From the NCBI GenBank assembly GCA_964630235.1, contig CAZVUO010000005.1, positions 1-64,000 of the forward strand: DNA of 64,000 bases. The letters are read 5' to 3'. The position numbers and the translations under genes are program-made. Positions 34,897 to 44,521 of this stretch are shown here, one piece after another. The stretch is from JBFLYH01 sp964630235 (GTDB taxonomy: Bacteria > Oederibacteriota > JAAXVQ01 > JAUVAV01). Numbering within the stretch: position 1 is the first letter of the stretch; each line of letters begins with the position of its first letter. The notes under the pieces were generated by a model. It ran no database searches. It had not been told where the DNA came from and worked only from the letters and a program-made list of their open reading frames with translations.

Positions 34897-35784
34897 GTGG
34901 CGATCCGTCCCCCTGCTTTCACTCACATGCGTCGGTTGGTCCAGCAGGCCCTGCGCGAGGACGTGGGCCCGGGAGATTGCACGACGCGGGCCATTGCGCG
35001 GCCGGGAGACCGGATGCGCGCGGTGGTGTACGCCCAGGGCCGCGGCGTACTGGCGGGCGTGCCGCTGGTCCGGGAGGTTTATCGCCAGCTGGACCGGCGG
35101 GTCCAGGTGCGGGTCTTGAAAAAAGACAGCGCCGCGGTCCGCGCCGGCGACCGCCTCTTGCGCATCAGCGGACCGGCCGCTGCGATCTTGACCGGAGAAC
35201 GCACCGCGTTGAATTTCCTGGGCTGCCTGTCCGGCATCGCCACGCAGACCGCGGCCTATGTCCAGGTCATGAGGGGGACCGGCACGCAAGTGTGGGATAC
35301 TCGGAAAACGGTTCCCGGTATGCGGCTCCTGGCCAAATACGCGGTTCGCGCCGGCGGCGGTCATAACCACCGCAACGGCCTTTACGATGCCGTTCTGATC
35401 AAGGACAACCATGTGGCCCTGGCGCAGGGGATCGGGGAAGCGGTCCGCCGCACGCGGCAGGTGCTGGGGGCACGCGTGCCCATGGTGGTGGAAGCCGAGA
35501 ACCTGCGGCAGGTCCGGGAAGCGCTCTCGGCCCGCGCTGAAGTGATTTTGCTCGACAATCTCTCCGGCCGGCGGTTGGCCCATGCCCTGCGCGTGATCCG
35601 GGGGAGGGCCAGGACCGAAGTGTCCGGGGGGTTGACGCTGAGGACCGCGCGCACCGCGGCCCGCCTGGGCGTGGACCGTGTCAGCATCGGCGCGCTGACC
35701 CATTCGGCCCCCTGGCTGCCTCTGCACCTGGAAGTGGAACGGCAGACAACACGGGTTTCCATGAACCGAAAACGGAAGGGATGA
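34897..35784 (+). CDS. nadC: Nicotinate-nucleotide pyrophosphorylase (quinolinate phosphoribosyltransferase)
   Basis: 295 residues with a GTG start and GGAGG 6 nt upstream. Motifs: REDVGPGDCTTRAI, GERTALNFLGCLSGIAT, VWDTRKTVPGMRLLAKYAVRAGGG, HRNGLYDAVLIKDNH and VSGGLTL. It makes nicotinate mononucleotide from quinolinate in NAD synthesis. nadA and nadB are not in the window. It follows valS by 13 bp and precedes birA by 6 bp. Confidence 0.95.
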   Translation: MAIRPPAFTHMRRLVQQALREDVGPGDCTTRAIARPGDRMRAVVYAQGRGVLAGVPLVREVYRQLDRRVQVRVLKKDSAAVRAGDRLLRISGPAAAILTGERTALNFLGCLSGIATQTAAYVQVMRGTGTQVWDTRKTVPGMRLLAKYAVRAGGGHNHRNGLYDAVLIKDNHVALAQGIGEAVRRTRQVLGARVPMVVEAENLRQVREALSARAEVILLDNLSGRRLAHALRVIRGRARTEVSGGLTLRTARTAARLGVDRVSIGALTHSAPWLPLHLEVERQTTRVSMNRKRKG

Positions 35785-35790
35785 CTGCGC

Positions 35791-36804
35791 ATGCCGCAGA
35801 CCGCCACGGTACTGGAATTGCTGCGCGCCCGCCGCGGGGCGTACCTTTCCGGCGAGGACCTTTCTTCCCAGCTGTCGGTTTCGCGGAGCATGGTCTGGAA
35901 GCATATCCGCCAGCTGGAGGCGGCCGGATACGTGATCGAAGCGGTTCCCCACGTGGGATACCGGCTGGTTTCGGTTCCGGACCGCTTGCTGCCGGCGGAG
36001 ATTCTCGCTGGATTAACCGTGAAGCGGCTGGGCCGAACGGTGTTCTCCTATCCCGAAACGACGTCAACCAATGACCGCGCCCTGGAATTGGCCCTCCGGC
36101 ATGAACCGGAAGGAGCGGTGGTCACTGCCGAACACCAAACGCGGGGCCGCGGACGCCGGGAACGGCACTGGCATTCGCCCGCCGGACAAAATATCCTGTT
36201 CTCCCTCCTTTTCCGGCCGCCTTGGATCGCGGAACAAGCGCCCCTGGTTACCTTGTTGATGGCGGCGGCTGTGGTGGAGGGCATCCATCAGGTGACCGGC
36301 CTCTGGACCCGCATCAAATGGCCGAACGACCTGCTGATCGACGGCGCCAAAGTGGCGGGCATTCTCACTGAATCCCAGGCGCAAGCCGACCGGATTGCGT
36401 TCGTGGTCTGCGGCGTGGGCGTGAATGTCAATGCGGCGCCGCGCCAGCAGGTCCGGCAACCCGCGGCTTCTCTCGCGGATCTATTGGGCCGGCCGCAGCC
36501 GCGCGTCCCTCTGCTGCGGGGAATTCTGGAAGCCGCGGACCGCCTCTACCTGGACGCTTTGAAAAACGGGCCGCAGCGGATCATCGCGAACTGGCAGCGG
36601 CACGCATTAGCGGTGGGGACCCAGATCCAGGTGGATCTGCCGGACGGGTCCCGGATCACGGGCATGAACATGGGCGTGGATGACAGCGGTGCCTTGCTGG
36701 TTAGGCTGGACAATGGGATGAACCGCCGCCTGGCCAGCGGGGAAGTGCGCCATCTCACGCCGCCCGCCCAGTCCATGCGCGCATCCCAGGAGGCCCAATG
36801 CTGA
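35791..36804 (+). CDS. birA: Biotin-protein ligase with repressor-type HTH domain
   Basis: 337 residues. A winged helix at residues 1-65 (GEDLSSQLSVSRSMVWKHI) precedes the ligase domain. That domain has TTSTNDRALELA, the biotin loop QTRGRGRRERHW and WPNDLLIDGAKVAGIL, and a C-terminal SH3-like part. It biotinylates acetyl-CoA carboxylase BCCP and probably represses biotin genes. The HTH makes it a BirA rather than a ligase-only form. It overlaps coaX by seven bases. An accA gene occurs at 58.2 kb. Confidence 0.93.
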   Translation: MPQTATVLELLRARRGAYLSGEDLSSQLSVSRSMVWKHIRQLEAAGYVIEAVPHVGYRLVSVPDRLLPAEILAGLTVKRLGRTVFSYPETTSTNDRALELALRHEPEGAVVTAEHQTRGRGRRERHWHSPAGQNILFSLLFRPPWIAEQAPLVTLLMAAAVVEGIHQVTGLWTRIKWPNDLLIDGAKVAGILTESQAQADRIAFVVCGVGVNVNAAPRQQVRQPAASLADLLGRPQPRVPLLRGILEAADRLYLDALKNGPQRIIANWQRHALAVGTQIQVDLPDGSRITGMNMGVDDSGALLVRLDNGMNRRLASGEVRHLTPPAQSMRASQEAQC

Positions 36805-37577
36805 TCGTGGTTGACGTGGGGAATACCCAGATTTGCCTCGGCCTGTTCGAAGGCGCGGCATTGATCCGGGAGTTCCGCGTATCCACCAATCGCAAAGCCA
36901 CGGCGGATGAGCTGGGCGTCATGTTGCGGGGCCTGCTCCAGGGATTGCCGGGCGCGCCGGTCTGGGAAGGCGTGGTTCTCGCCAGCGTGGTGCCGGAAAT
37001 GGACGGTCCCCTGACCGAAGCGGTCCGGCAGCACTTGGGGGTTCCCGTGCTGACCGTGGGGCCCGCCATGCCGTTGCCCATCCGTAACGCCTACCGCCCT
37101 CCCGAAGCCGTCGGGGCCGACCGGCTCATGAACGCGGTAGCGGCCGTGCATGAATTCGGCGCACCGGTCCTGGTGGTTGATTTTGGAACCGCCACGACCG
37201 TGGACGCCGTGGCGCGCGGAGGCATTTATCAAGGGGGGGCTATCCTGCCGGGGTTGCTGTTGTCCGCGGACGCCCTGGCACGGGGGACCGCGTTGCTTCC
37301 ACGGGTGGAATTGCGTTCTCCGGCCCCGGCGCTAGGCCGCAATACCGAGGAGAGTCTGCGAGCGGGTATCCTCTTGGGCGCGGCTGGAGCAGTGGAGCGG
37401 ATCATCAGGGACATTCAACGCCGCTGGGGCGGGCGGGTTCCGGTGGTGTCAACCGGAGGATTGGCCGCGCTGGTTCAGCCCTATTGTCCGGTCTTGCGCC
37501 GGTGGCGGCCGCATTTGACGCTCGAAGGGTTGCGCTTGACCTGGCTGCATCATGCCTGCCGGAGCAAACGCCGATGA
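36798..37577 (+). CDS. coaX: Type III pantothenate kinase
   Basis: 259 residues. Motifs: MLIVVDVGNTQICLGLFEG (phosphate-binding), GADRLMNAVAA, VLVVDFGTATTVDAV, GGAILPGLLLSADAL and VPVVSTGGLAALV. It phosphorylates pantothenate, the first step of CoA synthesis, and does not respond to CoA feedback. birA-coaX adjacency is common in bacteria. It overlaps the next gene through ATGA. Confidence 0.95.
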   Translation: MLIVVDVGNTQICLGLFEGAALIREFRVSTNRKATADELGVMLRGLLQGLPGAPVWEGVVLASVVPEMDGPLTEAVRQHLGVPVLTVGPAMPLPIRNAYRPPEAVGADRLMNAVAAVHEFGAPVLVVDFGTATTVDAVARGGIYQGGAILPGLLLSADALARGTALLPRVELRSPAPALGRNTEESLRAGILLGAAGAVERIIRDIQRRWGGRVPVVSTGGLAALVQPYCPVLRRWRPHLTLEGLRLTWLHHACRSKRR

Positions 37578-38155
37578 GACAAAGGCACGCTTGGCGCTGG
37601 GCGGTCGGGTTAGGCTTACTGGCGACCGCGTGGGTCGTGGTGGGCGTGCGCAGCGCGGAAGAGGCTGAACCGCACGGACCCGGCGGGGTAGCGCCGGCGG
37701 TCCACGTTGCAGGCAACCAGGTGACCTATGAACTGCCGCTTGTGTCCGGCACCTGGCGTTCTTCGCGCGAGGACCAAGGCTTGGCGGTGGTGATCTGTTT
37801 TTGGGCGCCATGGTGCGATCCCTGCATGGCGGTACTGTCATGGCTGGAGCAGTATTGGCAAACCCTGGACGGACAGCCTGTGGCCGTGCTGGCAGTAGGC
37901 GTTGAAACCGATGCCCAGTCCATTCAGGCATCAGGTGTCCGGTTGCCGGTGGCGCTGCTACCGGCGCTTTCTGCTCCAAGCGAAGTTCCGCTTGACCGCT
38001 TGCCGCTGATTTGGCTGGTCTCCCCGGAGGGCCAGCTGGTCTGGAAGGGCGAAGGCTACGGCAGCCGCCTGCGGCTGGCAAGCAAACTCGCGGTGTATTT
38101 TAGGCCCCGCGCGGCGGAGGCGGCGAGTCCGGGGGAAGCGGGAAAACGGCCATGA
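37574..38155 (+). CDS. Membrane-anchored thioredoxin-like protein (TlpA/ResA type)
   Basis: 193 residues from the ATG in the ATGA overlap with coaX. One N-terminal membrane anchor (WAVGLGLLATAWVVVGV) is followed by a thioredoxin fold with the redox motif WAPWCDPC and a cis-Pro region near DRLPLIWLV. It would act in the periplasm. The CcdA-type protein at 41.1 kb is a plausible electron donor, making a split redox pathway. Confidence 0.8.
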   Translation: MRQRHAWRWAVGLGLLATAWVVVGVRSAEEAEPHGPGGVAPAVHVAGNQVTYELPLVSGTWRSSREDQGLAVVICFWAPWCDPCMAVLSWLEQYWQTLDGQPVAVLAVGVETDAQSIQASGVRLPVALLPALSAPSEVPLDRLPLIWLVSPEGQLVWKGEGYGSRLRLASKLAVYFRPRAAEAASPGEAGKRP

Positions 38156-39309
38156 TAGGCTGCGCGGTGGGGAAAGGAAAGAACCCGGATGCCGCTTTGG
38201 CCGCGCGCCAAGCTGGCGAAGCCTGTCAGCGTCAGTTGAACGTTTCCCCCTCGCTCCTGCTGGTTTTCGCAAGCCGCGTCTACCAGGCGCCCGTGGTTCT
38301 CTCCGCCGTGCGGTCGGTTTTTCCAGGGTGTCCCCTCATGGGGTGCAGCACGGCTGGTGAAATATATACCAGCGGTCCCGACGAAGAGTCCATCGTGCTG
38401 GTCGCCCTGAGCGGCCTGGAAGTCGCGATCGCGCAGTCTGGTCCGATCCTGGCCGACGGCCATGCAGCCGGAGAGCGGCTGGGACGGCAGTTGCCGTGCC
38501 CGAAGGCGCGCCTGTTGCTGTTGCTGAGCGACGGCTTGGCGGGAGATGCCTCCGCGGTGGTCCGCGGCGTCCGCGCCGCGCTGAGACCGCCGATCCCGAT
38601 TATCGGCGGCGCGGCCGGCGATGACTCGCGGTTCCAGCGTACGGAAATCTATCTGGACGGGGAAGCCTGCTCCGGGAGCGCGGCGGCCGCGTGCTTGGGC
38701 GGGGAGTTTGCCTATGGCCTCGGCGTGCGGCACGGCTGGGAACCTGTGGGGTTGCCGGTTCGCGTGACCCGGTCGCAGGGCAACCGCCTGCTGGAAGTGA
38801 ACGGCATTCCCGCCATCCGTTTATACGAGGAATATTTTGGCGAGTATGTCGAACGCCTGCGCACCCAGCCTTTGGCGCGTTTGGCGATCTACTATCCACT
38901 GGGCCTGCCAGTGCCGTCCTCCTCGGAATTTTTACTGCGGGCGCCCCTGTCCGTGGAAGCGGACGGGGCCATCCGCCTGACCGCGGAAATACCGGAAGGA
39001 GCCGATGTCCGGCTCATGATCGGAAGCGTGGACGGCGCCCTCAAGGCCGCCCGGATCGCGACGCTGGAAGCCCTCTCGCAAATGCAAGGCCGCCCCCCCC
39101 GGCTGGCCATGGTCTTCAGCGGCGTTGCGCGGCGGAACCTGTTCGGCCCCAAAAGCGGCGAAGAGATCAAACTGGTCCGCGAGATCCTGGGTCCGGAAGT
39201 TCCGGTGGCCGGATTCTACGGCTACGGCGAGTTTGCGCCCCTTGAAGGGACCGAATCCTGCGCGGCCTGTTTTCATAATGAAACCATGGCTATCCTGCTG
39301 CTGGCTTGA
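38152..39309 (+). CDS. FIST-domain sensory protein
   Basis: 385 residues. FIST_N covers about residues 15-190 (LLLVFASRVYQAP, CSTAGEI, LLLLLSDGLAGD, IPIIGGAAGDD) and FIST_C about 215-375 (PLGLPVPSSSEFLLRAPLSV, VFSGVARRNLFG, GFYGYGEFAP). FIST domains are predicted small-ligand sensors, possibly for amino acids. There is no membrane segment. It overlaps the thioredoxin gene by ATGA and lies 7 bp before a histidine kinase, suggesting it feeds that kinase. Confidence 0.88.
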   Translation: MIGCAVGKGKNPDAALAARQAGEACQRQLNVSPSLLLVFASRVYQAPVVLSAVRSVFPGCPLMGCSTAGEIYTSGPDEESIVLVALSGLEVAIAQSGPILADGHAAGERLGRQLPCPKARLLLLLSDGLAGDASAVVRGVRAALRPPIPIIGGAAGDDSRFQRTEIYLDGEACSGSAAAACLGGEFAYGLGVRHGWEPVGLPVRVTRSQGNRLLEVNGIPAIRLYEEYFGEYVERLRTQPLARLAIYYPLGLPVPSSSEFLLRAPLSVEADGAIRLTAEIPEGADVRLMIGSVDGALKAARIATLEALSQMQGRPPRLAMVFSGVARRNLFGPKSGEEIKLVREILGPEVPVAGFYGYGEFAPLEGTESCAACFHNETMAILLLA

Positions 39310-39316
39310 GGACACG

Positions 39317-41146
39317 ATGGCGACGAATCCATTCCTGATCCCGCAGGGCGATCCCGAACAGGCGTATGCCGAACTGGATTATATTACCAAGATGCTGCTC
39401 AAACGGGACGTCCAGCTGACGGATCTCAACATCGAATTGGAGCGGAAAAACCGCGACCTCGAACTGGCCCGGCAGGAACTTTTCCACATCGGGCTGTACA
39501 TGACCAATCTTATTTCCAATTCACCCGACGCCATATGGGCGCTGGACAGCGAGATGCACATCAATACCTTCAACAAGGTTGCGGAGGAAATCACCGGTTA
39601 CCGCATGGAAGAAGTTTTGGGGCGGCCGGTGGATATTCTTTTCATCACGCCCGAAAGCTACCTGGATCTGCTGACCACGATGCCGCTCCAAGGAGGGTTG
39701 CGCAATATCCGCTCCCGCCTGCGCCGCAAGGACGGCGAAATCGTTGAGATCCTGATGTCCGTCTCCCTCCTGGCCCCCCAAGGGCAGGCGGGACAACCCC
39801 AGGGCAGCATGACCATCTTCAAAGACATTACCCGTGAAATCCGGCTCGAGGAGGCCCTGCGGGAGGCCAACGAGCGGCTGGAGGAAAAAGTCCGCCAGCG
39901 GACAACCGAGCTGGAAGAACTGTCGCAAACCCTGTTGATGCTCAATCACGTTTCGAGCGTTGCCAGCCAATCCCTGGAGCTGGACACCCTGCTCAATAAT
40001 ATTCTGCGCTCGGTTCTGGAATTGACCGGGTACAACATGGGGATCATTTCACCCCTGCTGGCGTCGAATATCCTGACCATCCGCGCGCAAATGAAGATGC
40101 CCGAGGCCCTGCTGGCCAAGCTCAACGAGGTGCCCAAAGGCGAAGGGGTCATTGGGCGGGCGGCCAGCAGCGGGTTTCTGCAATCGGCAGGGCCTGATTT
40201 GCCGGAAATGCTGGAAGCGGGCATTCGCCTGGTGGTGGCCGTGCCCCTGAGGGCCAAAGGGACGATCCAGGGCGTCATGACGCTGTTCTCCCAAACCGAG
40301 CGGGAAGTCACGGACCAAGAATGGGATATTTTCATGGCGATCGGCGTCCAAGCCGGATGGGCGATCGAGAACGCGTGGCTGTATGAACAGGTTAAGGCCG
40401 ATGTGGAAAAGTTGAAAGAGGTGGACCGCATTAAAACCGAATTTATCGCCACCATTTCTCACGAACTGCGCACCCCGCTGACGTCCATCATCGGGTTTCT
40501 CAGCTACGCCAACCTGGCCATGGAAAAACATGACCAGAAAAAACTCCAGCGGTATATCGGCATCGCGCTCGAGAATGGGCAGAAATTGGCCCAAATGATC
40601 GAAGATCTGCTGGCCATGCAAAAACTGGACGCCGGGTCCTTCTCGCTGCACTATGAATCCTTCCCGCTGAACGAACTGCTGGATGAAATCAGCGTGGACC
40701 TGGGCCCGCAATTGAACAGCAAGGAACAGAAACTGGTGTTGGTGACCGGATCCAAACTGCCCCCGGTGGAAGCCGACCGGGAACAACTGGAACGGGCTTT
40801 GACCAACCTGGTCATCAACGCCATCAAATTCACCGACGGGCCTGGAACGATCACGCTGAAGGCGGTCCATGTGCCCGACCAGCGGGAGTTCCGCATCACC
40901 GTTTCCGATACGGGGATCGGTATGACGCCCGAGGTTCAATCAAAAATATTCGACAGGTTTTACCAGGCGGAGAGCACCATGACCCGCCGCAAAGGGGGCG
41001 CCGGCTTGGGTTTGACGATCGCCAAACGGATCGTGGACATGCATCAGGGCCGGATGGAAGTGGAGAGTGAAGTCAAGCACGGAAGCAGCTTCACCATCGT
41101 TCTTCCCGCGCGTCGCCCACGAACGGACGAAGGAGCCGAACACTGA
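39317..41146 (+). CDS. Cytoplasmic PAS-GAF hybrid sensor histidine kinase
   Basis: 609 residues; start ATG 39317 directly after the FIST stop. An N-terminal coiled coil (1-60) is followed by PAS (60-175), a coiled coil and GAF (about 215-360). HisKA carries the phospho-acceptor His382 in TISHELRTPLTS. HATPase_c follows with NAIKFTDG, DTGIGM and GGAGLGLTIAKRI. No membrane segment or receiver domain is present, and no response-regulator gene is in the window. The FIST partner may supply the signal. Confidence 0.92.
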   Translation: MATNPFLIPQGDPEQAYAELDYITKMLLKRDVQLTDLNIELERKNRDLELARQELFHIGLYMTNLISNSPDAIWALDSEMHINTFNKVAEEITGYRMEEVLGRPVDILFITPESYLDLLTTMPLQGGLRNIRSRLRRKDGEIVEILMSVSLLAPQGQAGQPQGSMTIFKDITREIRLEEALREANERLEEKVRQRTTELEELSQTLLMLNHVSSVASQSLELDTLLNNILRSVLELTGYNMGIISPLLASNILTIRAQMKMPEALLAKLNEVPKGEGVIGRAASSGFLQSAGPDLPEMLEAGIRLVVAVPLRAKGTIQGVMTLFSQTEREVTDQEWDIFMAIGVQAGWAIENAWLYEQVKADVEKLKEVDRIKTEFIATISHELRTPLTSIIGFLSYANLAMEKHDQKKLQRYIGIALENGQKLAQMIEDLLAMQKLDAGSFSLHYESFPLNELLDEISVDLGPQLNSKEQKLVLVTGSKLPPVEADREQLERALTNLVINAIKFTDGPGTITLKAVHVPDQREFRITVSDTGIGMTPEVQSKIFDRFYQAESTMTRRKGGAGLGLTIAKRIVDMHQGRMEVESEVKHGSSFTIVLPARRPRTDEGAEH

Positions 41147-41147
41147 C

Positions 41148-41873
41148 ATGAACGAAACCCTTTCCTTTACCAGCGCGTTTTTGGCGGGAGTCATCTCGTT
41201 TCTTTCGCCGTGCGTGCTGCCGCTGGTTCCAGCCTATCTCTCCTTTCTCGCCGGCGTGAGTCTGGATCAGATCCGCACATCAGGCGGCGGTTCTGCGCGC
41301 CGCAGGGCCGTGGGAGCGGCTGCGGTTTTTGTTCTGGGTTTTTCCGTGGTTTTCGTCCTCATGGGCGCTTCCGCCACGCTGCTGGGGCAATGGCTCGCCG
41401 CTCAGGCATTTTGGCTGGGAAAAGTGGCGGGCGCGGCGCTGATCCTGCTGGGACTTCACCTGGCGGGCATCGTGAGACTCCCTTTCCTGCTTTACGAAAA
41501 GCGGCTGCAGGTCAGATCCGGAGGCATGCCGGTGCTGGGCGTGTTCCTCATCGGCGCGGCGTTCGCCTTCGGCTGGTCGCCCTGCGTGGGGCCCCTCCTG
41601 GCCGGCATTCTGGCGCTGGCAGGATCGCGGGAAACGGTCACGCAGGGGATGGTTCTGCTCGCGGTTTATTCGGCCGGCCTCGGGCTGCCGTTCATCCTGG
41701 CGGCTCTCGCGGTCGAGTCGTTCCTGGAGCTGCTCCAGCGCTTCCGGAAGTTCCTGCGCTGGGTGGAAATGGCGGCCGGGGTTCTGCTCATCCTGATCGG
41801 GTCCGTCATGCTGACCGGCGGCATGATGCGAGTCGCCTCGTGGTTCAGCGCTTTTGGGAAATTCGGATGGTAG
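41148..41873 (+). CDS. ccdA: CcdA/DsbD-family thiol-disulfide membrane transporter
   Basis: 241 residues with six hydrophobic helices. The redox cysteines are in SFLSPCVLPLVPAYLSFLAG and the repeat FGWSPCVGPLLAGILALAG, as in CcdA. It moves electrons from cytoplasmic thioredoxin to periplasmic thiol proteins, for example in cytochrome c maturation. The ATG at 41148 overlaps the region just after the kinase stop; AAGGAG lies inside the kinase gene. A TlpA-like partner is three genes upstream. Confidence 0.9.
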   Translation: MNETLSFTSAFLAGVISFLSPCVLPLVPAYLSFLAGVSLDQIRTSGGGSARRRAVGAAAVFVLGFSVVFVLMGASATLLGQWLAAQAFWLGKVAGAALILLGLHLAGIVRLPFLLYEKRLQVRSGGMPVLGVFLIGAAFAFGWSPCVGPLLAGILALAGSRETVTQGMVLLAVYSAGLGLPFILAALAVESFLELLQRFRKFLRWVEMAAGVLLILIGSVMLTGGMMRVASWFSAFGKFGW

Positions 41874-41904
41874 GTTAATTCGTCGCGACGGCAGGTGATT
41901 CGCC

Positions 41905-43593
41905 ATGCAGACCGAGATCAACGGCCGAGTCCTCAATAATCTCGTCCTCTATGTGCAAAAACACAAACCGGAATCCTTGCCGCAATTGCTGGCAGGCTTG
42001 AATGCCGCGGAGATTGCCGACCAGCACGCCTGGGTGTCGCTCGAAACGCGCGATCTGCTTTTCCAGCGGGCGGAGGAGATCTTCGGGCGTGCGGATATTC
42101 TTGAGGAAGTTGGCGCGGAAGTGTTTGCCCTCCGCGCAATGGGAATTCTCGATTCGTTATTCCGCCTGGAATGGGATTTGTCGAAGATACTCAAGTTGAG
42201 CGAACAGTATTCCGCGTTCTACTCCACTACGGCGGAAATCAAGGTGCGCAGCTGTTCAAGCAAGGAGTGCGTGATCGAACACCGCGAACCGGGGATGGTC
42301 CGGGGTTCATGCTATTACCGGTGGGGTTTTATACGGGCGTTGCTGGCTTTGTACCGGCGGCCGGGAGGTGTGATTACCGAATCACAATGCGCCATACCCA
42401 TATGGGAAAAGGGCCTGCTCGCGGGAGGGCGGTTTTACCTCCGCGAAGGGAAGGTCTGGCGCGAAGAGGCGGCCACCGGCCGGCGCGAAGATCTCGGACC
42501 TGTCTCGCAAGACGGCACCTTCACGTACGCGGGTACGACCTATGGCGCGCCAGCCTGCCTGTATCATATTCGCTGGAAACGGAATCCGGGGTGGTGGTGG
42601 CGCTGGACGCGCTACAGCATGCCCCGCCGCCGGAGTTTGGAAATGGTGCAGCATGATTTGTTCGATGAGTACAGGATGGTCGAGCGCCGCAACCGCCAAT
42701 TGCGCCAAAGTGCCATACTGCTGCAAGGACTGGTCCAGCAAAAAACCGACCTTGCCCGCACCCTGGAGAAAAAGGTGGTTGACCGCACGATCGAGTTGGA
42801 GGATTTAATCAAACAGCTGACGGAATTGGACGAAATGAAGTCGTATTTTTTAACCCTGACCTCCCATGAATTGCGCACGCCGCTGACCATCATTAAGGTG
42901 GCGTTGAACCTGTTGTTGAACGAAGGTGAACGCCTGTCACCGGAAAAATATCGCCGGTATCTTCTGATGGCCCGGACCAACGCGGACCACCTGCAAATGC
43001 TGATCGCCAATCTGCTGGATCTGTCGCGCTTGGAATCCGGGCAAATGAAGCTTGAAGTGGAAGATCTTGATCTCGTCCGCCTTCTGCGGGAAAGCATGGA
43101 GGAATTTCGCGATCTGCTGGAACGGCGCGAGCTGAACCTGACCACGGCTCTGCCGGACGCTTTGCCGAAACTGGTTGCCGATCAGGTTCGGTTGAAGCAA
43201 ATCATCAATAATCTGCTCTCCAATGCGGTTAAATTCACGCCTCCCCGAGGCACGATCCATGTGAGCTTGGAAGCTTCGGGAGAACACGTTCTCATCCAGG
43301 TCGCCGACTCGGGCATTGGCATCGAATCCTGGGAGTTTGAGAGGATTTTCCGCAAGTTCCAGCAAAGCGAAAGATCGCTGACGCGGGAGGCTTCCGGCAT
43401 CGGATTGGGGCTGGCCATCGTCAAGGAGTTCGTTGAACTTCACGAAGGCAGGGTCTGGGTGGAAAGCGAGAAGGGCAAAGGGGCGAGGTTTTACATCCAA
43501 CTACCGATGGCTGGTCCGAAAAACCCCCGACATTTTGTGCGGCGGGAATCCATCACCCGCGAGGATCCGCCCATGATCCTGGAAAGCCACTGA
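41905..43593 (+). CDS. Histidine kinase with Cys-rich N-terminal sensor domain
   Basis: 562 residues without membrane helices. Residues 1-240 form an unusual sensor. It has cysteines in CSSKEC, GSCYYRWGF, ESQC and GAPACLYHIRW, loosely like the V4R/heme-NO-associated ligand domains with E..C and GA..C.Y.I.W lines. A coiled coil leads to HisKA with His321 (TLTSHELRTPLT) and HATPase_c (NAVKFTPP, DSGIGI, GIGLGLAIVKEF). The second kinase in this run; again no receiver gene is nearby. Confidence 0.88.
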   Translation: MQTEINGRVLNNLVLYVQKHKPESLPQLLAGLNAAEIADQHAWVSLETRDLLFQRAEEIFGRADILEEVGAEVFALRAMGILDSLFRLEWDLSKILKLSEQYSAFYSTTAEIKVRSCSSKECVIEHREPGMVRGSCYYRWGFIRALLALYRRPGGVITESQCAIPIWEKGLLAGGRFYLREGKVWREEAATGRREDLGPVSQDGTFTYAGTTYGAPACLYHIRWKRNPGWWWRWTRYSMPRRRSLEMVQHDLFDEYRMVERRNRQLRQSAILLQGLVQQKTDLARTLEKKVVDRTIELEDLIKQLTELDEMKSYFLTLTSHELRTPLTIIKVALNLLLNEGERLSPEKYRRYLLMARTNADHLQMLIANLLDLSRLESGQMKLEVEDLDLVRLLRESMEEFRDLLERRELNLTTALPDALPKLVADQVRLKQIINNLLSNAVKFTPPRGTIHVSLEASGEHVLIQVADSGIGIESWEFERIFRKFQQSERSLTREASGIGLGLAIVKEFVELHEGRVWVESEKGKGARFYIQLPMAGPKNPRHFVRRESITREDPPMILESH

Positions 43594-44409
43594 ATGCCGG
43601 GCAGTCTTTTTCGCCTGCAGCAACGTGCCGGAATTAAATTTTGGAGCCTGCCCTTGTGGGGACGATGGGGCTGCCGGATTGTCTTTACCTGCCGCGCCGG
43701 CGGCGTCAGCCGCCCTCCGTTTGCCAGCCTGAACCTCGGATTGGCGACCTCGGACCAACGGGAAAGAGTCCTTGCCAACCGGCGGAAGTTGGTACGGGCC
43801 GCTGGTTTAGGTCCATTGTCCCCAGTCGTCACCCGTCAGAGTCACGAAGCGAAGATCCGCGAAGCCAAGCGGGCGGACGCGGGACGCGGCTGGACGACTT
43901 TACGCACCGCTTTTCGGCGCACGGATGGCCTCGTGACCTCTGTTCCGGGATTGCCGTTGGCCGTCACGACCGCTGACTGCCTTCCAGTCTTGCTGGCGGA
44001 TAGACGCGGCCGCGCCGTGGCTGCGGTACACGCCGGCTGGCGCGGATTGACCTGCGGCGTGATCCCTGCCGCGTTCCAGGTACTCCGGCGGAAATATGGG
44101 ATTGACCCTGCAGATTTACGCGTTGCGATTGGTCCGGGCATCGGCCCACGGGCCTTTATCGTCAAAGGGGAAGCCCGGAGGAAATTGCGCCGGATTGACC
44201 CGTCTGCGATCAGGTCAGAAAACCGTTTTGATCTTTGGAAAGCGGCGGTGCATATTTTAAAAAGCGAAGGAGTCAATCCAAAGCAGATTTTTGTCCTTCG
44301 GCAGTGCACGGCCAGTCAACCGCACTCGTTTTTTTCCTATCGTCGTGACGGTAAAACAGGCCGGATGCTGGGCGTCATTCAGTTACTGCCTTCCAGAAAA
44401 CGCCGATAA
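43594..44409 (+). CDS. pgeF: Laccase-domain (polyphenol oxidase family, PgeF/YfiH) protein
   Basis: 271 residues, starting on the base after the kinase stop. Family motifs: SLNLGLATSDQ, TTADCLPVLL, AVHAGWRGL, IGPGIGPRAFIV and the terminal FFSYRRDGKTGRM. The His/Cys metal-site residues are present. Members act as purine nucleoside phosphorylase/deaminase or correct mis-incorporated L-Ser in muropeptides. Both roles are knowledge of the family, not seen here. Confidence 0.9.
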   Translation: MPGSLFRLQQRAGIKFWSLPLWGRWGCRIVFTCRAGGVSRPPFASLNLGLATSDQRERVLANRRKLVRAAGLGPLSPVVTRQSHEAKIREAKRADAGRGWTTLRTAFRRTDGLVTSVPGLPLAVTTADCLPVLLADRRGRAVAAVHAGWRGLTCGVIPAAFQVLRRKYGIDPADLRVAIGPGIGPRAFIVKGEARRKLRRIDPSAIRSENRFDLWKAAVHILKSEGVNPKQIFVLRQCTASQPHSFFSYRRDGKTGRMLGVIQLLPSRKRR

Positions 44410-44521
44410 TTATACAACAAGGCATAAAAAACAATATTGTAAAATCCTTATAATTTAAGCCTAATAAGTTATTAGAGGTATTTTGATAATTATAAATATG
44501 AGTTTTGATTTCTATTTTTCG

